A DNA stretch of 64,000 nt, from positions 8,599,001 to 8,663,000 of the forward strand of contig JBBMNZ010000015.1 in the NCBI GenBank assembly GCA_037954325.1, read 5' to 3'. The notes below the pieces were generated by a model. The model was not told the DNA's origin. It saw nothing but the letters and a program-made list of their open reading frames with translations, and did not search any database. Positions 22,502-32,900 of this stretch are shown in pieces. The translations under genes and the position numbers were made by a program. The first letter of the stretch is position 1. Each line of letters begins with the position of its first letter. Origin of the DNA: Fistularia commersonii. Taxonomy: Eukaryota > Chordata > Actinopteri > Syngnathiformes > Fistulariidae.

Positions 22502-25500
22502 GTGAGTATCGTTTAACTCTCACGGTTTAATTTCCACGTAAAACGCGTTTCATCTGTGTCTCCTCGGACGACTGCGCGGTTATCGTCCGCCGCTCGGTGA
22601 ATCACGAAACCAGGACGCGGAAGAGCATCCCTTAACGGCCGACGATCAAAATGACGATTTAGTCACTGTTTATTCCCTTCGCCGCTTATCCTGCACTCCA
22701 AGCTGTCGATGTGCATGAGAAGGGTTTCATCCTCGATCACAGGGCCACATGCAGTCACAACCATATAACAGACATATAACCATTTACTCACTCATTTACA
22801 CAAATAGTAATAATAATACTTTTCACTTAAGGCACCTTATTCAATACTCAAGTACACTATATAGACATGTACACAAAATACAGATTTAAAAGGAACAGTA
22901 AAAGAGATAAAGTGGTTAAAATATATAGAAATATAGAAAATATATACAGGATTGTCTCAGAATATTAGACTATTGAGATAAAGTTCTTTATCTTTTGTAA
23001 TGTAATGCAACATTCTGATTACAAATCAACTGAAATATTGCAAGCCTTTTATTATTTTAATATTGCTGATAATGGCTTACATCTTAAGAAAACTCAAAAA
23101 TCTTATCTCAAAATATTAGAATACCATGAAAAAATTTTTTTTTTGTTTTTTTAATTGCATTACAGAAGATAAATAACTTTATCACAATATTCTAATTTTC
23201 TGAGACAGTCCTGTATACATATATGCACATACATACATAACTATATACGTATAAATGAACAGCTAAAAGTGACAGAGCGGTTAACGTCAGGCCGCTTTAA
23301 ACAGATGTGTTGTGAGCAGTGATTTGAAACATGGGAATGACAATTTATGGTCTCCAATGAACCTGCAGCTTGTTTTTGGACTGCAGGGGGAAACCAGAGA
23401 ACCCAGAGGAAACCCGCACATAAAGACCAGCGGCGGAATAGAGCCGCTGCCACACGTTCCGCCCACTCTTATATATTAGTTTTATTTAAATAATAACAGT
23501 GTTGTTTCCCCAGCCAAAATGCCTCATAGGTACATCTCCGACGGAGGGATGGAGGACTAGTTTGCCGCTTTTACTCGCGTCATTTCGGAGTTATTTCGCC
23601 GTGTAACACCTAGTGGCGGACCCCACCTGGAACCCCCCCGTCCGTCTTCGCTCCATCGCTCTCTCCTCAACGAAAAGGTCAGGGGGGAAAAAAAAAAAAA
23701 AAAAAAAAAAAAACGCCAGCCACCTCTTTCCGGGAAAAGAGGCGAGAACGGGAATATAAATAAATATCAGGACAGGCAGGCGGTGGCCGCCGCCCCTGCC
23801 GCGGTGCCGTGGAGCCCGGGCACAGAGGGGCCTCCCGTCGGTCTCTTCGGCTAAATGTCAGCACGCGTCTCGCCTCCTCCTCCCCTCTAAAAAAACCACA
23901 GCGACGCCCGGAACGCGTCGGGACCCAAACAGTGCCACGGCTGACACCGTTTTCCACATAGGCTTGCAATAAATCCCGGTATCCTTCTGAAGCCGCGAGG
24001 CAGATGATAATCATGTTGTATTTCAAGAGACCCACCCACCCCCTCGACCCGGACCTCCATCTATATTTAACCTCTGACTCCCGCCGCCGGCGTCGCGTCG
24101 ATAAACCGGACCGCTCGGCTGTTTACCCGCCGCCGTTATTTTTACGTCCCTCCATTTTGAATGTCAATCACGGCCCGATCATAATCACATCATTACCCTT
24201 GGAAATAATTGTCATTACTGGGATTTGAGCCTTTTCCCTTGGCTTAAGTGAGTTTACACCCCTCAACCTCCTCCTCCTGGCGCTCCTCTTCACCCCCCCG
24301 AAATCCCCCTCCAGGGTCTTCAAAGGGCACGTGTATTTTTGGGTCCGCGCTTCAGGAGTTCCTTCAAACCGTCGCCGACCGACTATTTTGACCCCCCCAA
24401 CCTCCTCAGGCGACTCGTGTAGATTCGGCGTCGGGTTTGCAACAGCGTGCAGGTGGTTCATTGGAGACTCCGATCCCAGACCTGTGAATGAACAAGTGGG
24501 TGAATGTGATTAAAAAGGTAAACGGTTGTGTGTTTCTATATGATGCATGAATGAGATGGTGAAAAGTTATGTCGAAATGACGTCCCAGCCAATGACAGCT
24601 GTGACCCTGAATTCAGGATAAGCGGTTCAGAGAACGGATGAATGAATGAATGAATGCTCTAAATGCGATCCGGGTCTCACCGCGGATTTCTCTGAAAGAG
24701 CGCCGGCACGCACAACCTCCCGCGTCCTGTCACACGTCAGCCGTCGCATTGCTTTTTTGGCGTTCCACCTGAAGACGGGGGGAGGAGGGGGCGACATAAA
24801 TTCGGCTCGGCTCCTTTATCACCGAGGAATCTCGCCTCCGGGGGCCAACGCCGCTCTCAAATCTCCGGAGTGGAAAGTTGAATCACGTTTACCTCCCAGT
24901 CAATAATACTCCCCAAACCCCCCCCCGGGCTGCAGGAGGGACATCCAGCTGTCCAATCCAGAAGCCGACCCTTCTTTCCCTGGAGTCAGCTGGCCTCGCC
25001 CCGCCAGGCCTCCCATTCTCAGCCCCGTCTTCCTAGAATCTTCCCTCGCACGCTCCCCATCTCTCGATCGGTCCGAATTTAGGTCATTCGAATCGCCGTA
25101 TCTGCGCCATCTTAAGCCACCCTGTGAAAACGTTTGTAAAAGATATGTAAAACTATCATCTCACATGTAAACACAGAGTTTTTTACAACAATCTTACGGG
25201 GTTAGTATTTCCAAAACTACAACTAGCTCTTTCAGCGATTTTTTTTTTTTTTTCCGCACCATGCAATGTTTTTAACCAGATATTTGCAGAACCTCCGCTA
25301 TTTCAGTCCATCGATTTTCCTTCTCCGTTCTGCCGGAGAGTTGACATTGTCCAAAACCGGGCTGTTCTGCCCACAGCTCCACCATCTGCTCCTCTTTCTG
25401 GATGCTCCATAATGATCAGGACATCCGTCACTGATCCCTTTCGTCCAAACCGCCAACGAATACTGTCAACACCGTTCCGGTGATTGTTTTGTCTACCAGG

Positions 25501-28500
25501 TTTCCTGTTTCCAGTTTTGTTCGAGCTCATAAATTGGTTGTTGATTGTGTTACGTCACCGTAAACACTGAAAGACTTGCGATAATATCGACACGTTTAAT
25601 ATTGTCATAAGCCGAAGATTAGGAGAGGTGATCCGAAAGAGCTCAGATTACCACCTTATACTTAACGGTTTAGAAAACGGGAGCACGGCTCTAGCAAAAT
25701 TCCAAAAATTTCCTTCAGATTATCGTCCTTCGCCATTCCTGTTCATCCATACCGCCGACAAACACTCTGCCGCCAATCCCGCTCTGGCGATTGTCTACCA
25801 GGTTTCCTGTTTCTGTTTGTTCTGGAGCTCATCTATTGGTTGTTGATCGCGTCACATCACGGTAAGCCTGAAAGACTTGCAATAATATTGTTATAAGCCC
25901 AAGACTAGGAAAAGACTGCTCTAAAACAGCTCAGATTACCGCCTTACATTTATCGAATCTCCTAAAATTTCCTCCCGACTTTTAGTTTTTCGTCTGCACA
26001 CCCTCTGGGGTTCCGTCACCGTCAACATTTCGTTTAATCCGTGGCCTTTGGGTGCGTTTCTCGTGACGGGTACAGGATTGTTTGTCTGCCGATGCGAAAA
26101 ATAAAACAAACTTGTTTTATCTCTGTTTATCCGACGGGCGTGTTTGTGTGCAGGTTGCCACGTAACCACGGTGAGTTCAGGTTGGGGGGGGGGGGGTTTA
26201 GATCCCGCTACGGCTTCCGAAGGGTTCGCCGATCGCCGCTGCGCTAATCTCCCGTTTGACGGATAGACGGGCCGTGGCGCCGACGGCGAGAGTCTCGGGG
26301 GGGAGGAGGGGATATCGGTGAGAATATACTTAGGAACGGTTTGAGTTGATTTCCAAAGCATCCGTTTGGTTCTATATTTGGGACGTGAGGGGAAATGGGA
26401 CGGAAACTCTTGCAGAGGGCCCGATCGCCGCACCCGAAATAGCCCCCCGCATGGCAGGTTTGTCAGCTGCAGCTGTCATGAAAGCTTGCAGCTGCTAACA
26501 GATAGCTGCCACTCACGCAGAAACGTATGCAAACACGCCCACTCGAAAAAAAAAAAAAAAAAAGTTGTTACAGTGTAATAACACTGTAATATCCCCACAA
26601 TACAATCATGTAATAAGCATCCCAGGAACCATATTTAGTCATGACTTTGACCAAATTTCGGGGAGGGTTACAATTTTGTAAGAAAAGGTAATAACGCAAC
26701 AGTTGTGTAATAGCGCACTGCATTAATGCATTCATTGGCGGACAGAATTATTTTATTAACTAAGGAACTAATCAATTCAAGATGTTTTATAAGATACTAA
26801 TACTGATAAACAAGGGGAAAAATATTTCTCTTGATCGACGTTGAAAGTGACAGTAATTACAATGTAATAATGCAATGTATACAAAAATACCTGTGCTTGT
26901 GCAAACAGGGCTCGGACGCCAAACACGTCATGGCGGCTCTTCAAGAGAACGGGACTCTGAAGCAGCAAGGTGAGCGGAGGCCGTGGGCACAAGGCGCCGT
27001 CACATGACCTCGCTTTGAGTTTGTTTGACTTTCGGCAGAGGGCGTACCTGCAGACCCCCAGACGCGTGCATCCGGCGCCCAGTCCCACCCGCCGCTGACC
27101 GCCTCCACCAAACTGAGCTCGGAGTCCAGGGCCTCGCCTCCGGCGTCCCTGGAGACCCGCAGAGTTCCAAGTCGGTTTTACATTTTACAGCCTTTTTCAC
27201 TCAAATGAAGAATTCAAACTTGATTTTAAGTGTTTAATACTGGGGTGGGGTTGTTAAAAAAAAAAAAAAACAGTAAATTCAAAAAATTCATAGCATACTA
27301 AATGATTTTTTTTTTTTATTAAATTTATTATATGATATTATATGATATTCCAGCTGTGATTTCTTGATGATATGAGTTAAAATTAGACATTGCGTTCTAT
27401 GCAAACTTGAGATTTTCTCTGCATGGTGATTGATCAATATGGCTTATATTTCTATTAAATTAGTAAATTCAATTTTTAGTTTTAAATGAATACTCATTCA
27501 AATTAAGGTGAAAGCAAAATGTGTGTAAAAGGAGATAGATGATCTCACCAGCAAGCATCACTGAAATTAGAGCGGTTTGTTTTCTTTTCAAAAATAAATG
27601 AATAAAGAAATAAAATAAAGTAACTTAAAATCAAATCAAATAAAGTAAATGAAAATGAAATAGAAAAAAAAAATTAAAAAAAATACTAATGTAAATGAAA
27701 ATGAATTTTTTTTTAAAAAAGTATTCTAAATGAAAATGTTTTTTTTAAATAAGTAATGTGAATGAAAATGAAAAAATAAAAATAAGATTGAAAACAAAAC
27801 AAAACAAAAAAACAAATAAAATAAAAGAAAAATACAGTTCAATTCAATTAAAATTATTTGAACTGAATTCCCTCAAATAAAATAAAATTTAAAAAATGTG
27901 TCTTTTAAATGAAATAAAAATATTTATCATATTGTAACTCCTGTGACCAGTGTGATGTTGTAAAGGTGGGATTCAAAAGATGCCCTCAACTCATTTTTTT
28001 GCCCCACAGCCCAGGAGGAGTCAGATGTTCCCACCAGGCCTCATCATCCTCTCACCGCCATGACAAAGAGCAGCTCTGAGGCTCCGGCTGCCCCTCAGTC
28101 TCCGATGTCCAGGGTCAAAATAACCCCAGAATCCACGGGGAAACCGCCGGAGTCGCCATCTCAATATGGTGTGCGGACGGCGCCGTCCCTGCTGTTAGTT
28201 TCGGCTTGTTTCCTTCTAGGATTGGCGTCTCTGCTCAGACTTCTCTCCGTTTCCAGGTGCTGATGAACCGCGGCCCCACCTGCCCGTCACCGCCGTCACC
28301 ACCAAGCCGGCCCCCGAGGTTCCTACGGGAGCCAAGGCTGCTCCCCATCCTGTGGCCGAGGCCCACGGAGGAGACTCAGCGGAATATCCTTTCAAAAAAG
28401 GTGAGTCTGCAGTATACCAGAAATTACCCAATGAGAGAGCAGATTGTTGTATGTCTCTATATGGGGCGCTGTGATTGGCTCACAACCGGTCAAGGGTGAC

Positions 28501-29924
28501 CCCTGAGAGGATAAACTATATAGACGATGAATGAATGAATAATTAAAAAAAAAGGAAAAACTTTCTTTTTACAGTCTTATTTCTAAATATCAACCTTTAA
28601 TTTGTCTTTTGTGAAGATTTGTATTTATTTATTTTGTTACAATTATTATCATTATTTTAACATTATTTTTGTAAATATTAATTTGTTAAATAAAGATTAA
28701 CCTTATTTTTTGTTATTGTTATTAGGTAATATGTCATCATTATTAATGATAATAATTATTATTAATGTTAATGATATTAACATATGAATGTTAATAATGA
28801 ATAATAAAGATTGTGGTCGTATTGTTGTGAGCATTATTTATAATGATAATCATAATAATAACGACAATAAAAGTAAGTATCATTATATTAATGCTGTTTT
28901 TGTTATTGCCGTAATTCTTTTATCAAAACATATATTCATGCATATTCATATTTTTTGCTATTATCAATACACTATTACCAATCATAGTATCATACTTTAT
29001 ATCTTACTACTACTGGAGTTTAAGCTAAGTAATGTGCCATTAAAAAATGTACATAAAATAAACAATGAGATGTATCATGATTTTGCTCTTTCATTTTTCC
29101 ACTTACCTTAAAAGATAAGTGTTTCCCCATCAGCGTTCATTTTCAGTAGTCTGGATCCGTCAGGAGCGTCTCTGTGTTTGCTCCGGTCCTGATGCTGTCT
29201 CACTTCCTGTTGATCAGGAGGAGCGTCCGGGACGACGTCCAGCTCCGAGCCGCAGGCCCGCCTCCTGCTCGACGCTCCGACCAGAGGCAGCCTGGAATCC
29301 TCAAATTCAACTCCAGCTAATACATCGCCGGCAGAATCCCCCGCCGTGAAGCCGGGGGATTATCCCTTCCGGCGAGGTGAGCTCGGACGGGAATTACAAT
29401 CAGAATTTCTGAATTCAAAATTGATATTCAATCACTCATGTGTTCAATCATGTACCTTCACCTAGACCAGTTAGATTTGAAGGTAGAGGATAGAGCCTCT
29501 TCAAAATATTTACAGTTAGATTTGAAAATATAGCCTCTTCAAAATATTTACAACTATGTCGCCAGATTTGTTTTTAATATGTTTTTGGGTTTTTTTGCAA
29601 ATTTCCTAACCTAAGAATGTGCCATAATACCGGGGAGATTGGTCTGAAGTTGACACAGGCCGGACACGGGGCCGGCTCCCCCATTGCTTATTGTATTTTG
29701 TTAAAATGCATTCGTCGAGTATGCATTATATGTATCTAATTACTTGTGAATGAGAGGATGAATTGATAATTGTCTCTATAGGATATGTGAATGAGGTGGT
29801 GAATTATTGCGTGTCTTTATGACGGATGAATGGGGGACTGAATTGTATGTTTCCAAAAATGTGTGAATAAGTGAGCAAATTGTATGTCTATATGATGTGT
29901 GAATGAGAAGGGGAAGAGTTGAGC

Positions 29925-29956
<32 letters not shown>

Positions 29957-32900
29957 TGCTCAAAAAAATAAAGGGAACACTTAAAAAACACATCCTAGAT
30001 CTAAATGAATGAAATATTCTTATGAAATACTTTGCTCTTTACACAGTTGAATGTGCTGACAACAAAATCACACAAAAATGATCAATGGAAATCAATTTTA
30101 TCAACCCATGGAGGTCTGATTAGGAATCACACTCAAAATTAAAGTGTAAAACACACTCCAGGCTGATCAAACTTTGATGTAATGTCCTTAAAACAAGTCA
30201 AAATGAATCTGTGTTGTTTCCTGAGTGGACACTATGATTTCACAGAAGTGTGATTGACTTGGAGTTACGTTGTGTTGTTCAAGTGTTCCCTTTATGTTTT
30301 TTGAGCAGTATATATATACAAGACTGTCTCGGGAAATTAGAATATTGTGATGAAGTTCTTTATCTTCTGTACTGCAATTACAAAAACAAAAATGTCATAC
30401 ATTCTGGATTCATTACAAATCAACTGAAATATTGCAAGCCTTTAATTATTTTGATATTGCTGATTATGGCTTCCGTCTTAAGAAAACTCAAAAATCCTAT
30501 CTCAAAAAATTAGAATACCTTGAAAAAGCAATTTATGTTTTTTTAATTGCATTACAGAAGATAAAGACCTTTATCACAATATTCTAATTTTCTGACAAAG
30601 TCCTGTGTATGTATATATATAAAACATTTGCATGAGAGGGTGAATGGTTGTATGTCTCTATGTAACATGTGAATATGTGAGTGAATTGTTGAATGTCTAT
30701 ATAATGTGCAAATCAGAGGGTGAATGGTTGTATGCCTATATGACGTGAATGAGGCAGTGAATTGTATGTTTCCAAAAATGTGTGAATGACTGAGTGAATG
30801 TTTGTATATTTCTATCTTAACCCCGCCTCTCGCCCAATGACAGCCAAGATAGGCTCCTGAACCCCACGCAACCCTGAGTCCGGGAATGAATGAATGAATG
30901 AATTAATTAATTAATTAAGTAATGTAGTTGACATATTTTACTTCTGGGGTCAGACATCACCGAGACAAAGCCGCACCTTCCCCTGTCAGCCGCGAGCAAA
31001 CCCGGCCCGGAGCCCCCGTCGGCCATCACCGCATCACAGGAGGCCGCAGTGAAACCGGGGGAATATCCCTTTAAAAGAAGTGCGTTCAGACGGCATTTAT
31101 AACAGTGTTGTATCTCATATATGCAATACATATATATATCTCTTTGGGTGTTGGACGCTTACAATCGTTAATGAGAATTTATTTCGACGAAGCTCCCGTC
31201 CTGAAGACGCCGAGTCCCAGCCTGAAGAGGAGCGTGAGTTTTCCTCAGTCTGCAGGTAAGACATGTTCGACCCTCCTCGCGCCATCATCAACAAAATATC
31301 ACTCCTGCTTCTGATTAAACCCTTGAAGGGAAAGTTTGGTGATTAAACGGTTCACATCACTTATTCCCCCTCCTTAAATCTGACTTCTTTTTTCACCCTG
31401 CAGAAAAGTTACTCCCATCCAAATCCGTCATGAAACCCGGCTTTTCACCCGGCCTGGAGAAGTGAGTCCTCCTTGAATCCGGTGCGAGACGGTGCCGTGC
31501 CGCCAGGCTGACAGTGTGATCCCCTGTGTTTTCCCTTTCAGGAGGTCGAGCAAACCGGGCGGCGTCGAGTTAAAGCCGGACCCGGGTAGATCGCAGACTC
31601 TCCCGCGCTCCAATGGGGCTCAGGCTAAACGGGCGATGTTCGAAAGGATGAACTCGGAGCCCAGCAAGTATGCTAACTTGCAACGTCAACAGTGATCTTA
31701 ACCTTTAGACTGGAAAGGAACTGCTTCCTGTCCAGCTGTGAAACAGCTCTCATCTCTCACGGTTAGGCCGAAGGATTCCAAGCCCAAACTGAAGCGCTCT
31801 CAGAGTTTTGGGGTTTCCAGCGCCAGTGGAATCAAACAAATCCTGCTGGAGTGGTGCCGCTCCAAAACCATTGGCTACCAGGTACGACTTCGGGGATCGG
31901 CTGATTTGTAGTTTCGCGCGTTGCCGCCTTGTTGTTAACGTCCACGCGCTCACGTCCCACACAGAACATCGACATCCAGAACTTCTCGTCCAGCTGGAGC
32001 GATGGGATGGCCTTCTGTGCCCTGGTCCATTCCTTCTTCCCCCTGGAGTTCGACTACAACACGCTCGACTCAGGAAACCGTAAACGCAACCTAGAGCTGG
32101 CCTTCACCACCGCGGAGTGAGTGCTCGACCCCCAAAATAGAGCCTCGGCCTCGTCCCTGTCCAACCCTGCTTCGGTTAACTAGATTCCAATCGGTTCATA
32201 TACATGCGTCTTCAACTCGATGGGGTCGCTCTTGTTCCACGGTGTAAATATAGAATAAGGAAGTTTCCGTCGAAATCTGAAGAAATAGGAGGATATTGAG
32301 TTCAATATAGCTTTTGACACCAGCTGGCCAAAATTCACTTCCAGGATTTCCTTTAACAACCATTAGATTACAGTTACTGCAGTTACTGCAGTGAGAGCTG
32401 ATATTGTTATTGTGTTACTAACTAACTAACCAATATGTTTACAACAATGTCTACTACAAGACATTTGAAATTCATTTGAAATAGATTTCTTGTGTATTTG
32501 TGTGTTTTAAGTCCAAATTTTGGCATCAGACAATTACTAGATCATGGAGGCCCCCTTTGTTTTTAAATCTAGGTAGGCTGATTGGATGGATGGATGGATG
32601 GATGGATGGATGGATGGATGGATGGATGGATGGATGGATGGATGGATGGATGGATGGATGGATAGTTGATAGCCAGGTAGGTTGGTGGACTGATGGGTGC
32701 ATGGAATGGAATTAAAAGTACTTATAAGTTAATTTATTTATTTATTTGAATTAGCATGAATGATGATGACGAATTGCCATATTTGATTACATTCACGATG
32801 TTATGATACTAAATACTTTCCTACTTGAGGCTATCAGACTTTTTAATTCCTCTTCCTTCAGCCACAGGGACTCTTCAAATCTTTGCACTTAAGACCTTAA

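Larger units (their letters stand above)
22502..26908. other. smtnl2 intron 1
   Basis: Non-coding, 4.4 kb. Contains a reverse SINE split by MITE A copy 2, a poly-A tract (23688-23713), a further SINE fragment with tail (24380-24660), a diverged tandem duplication (25290-25960) and a short perfect hairpin (26568-26589). Confidence 0.65.
29377..30953. other. smtnl2 intron 6: nested mobile-element cluster
   Basis: Contains a 45-bp direct duplication (29468-29553), SINE-like minisatellite on both sides (29730-29923 and 30625-30910), a TA microsatellite, and two different TA-flanked inverted-repeat elements lying 10 bases apart. Confidence 0.7.

Noticed and set aside
32500..32715. Trp-Met-Asp-Gly repeat protein
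   Set aside because: Translation of the GGAT microsatellite.
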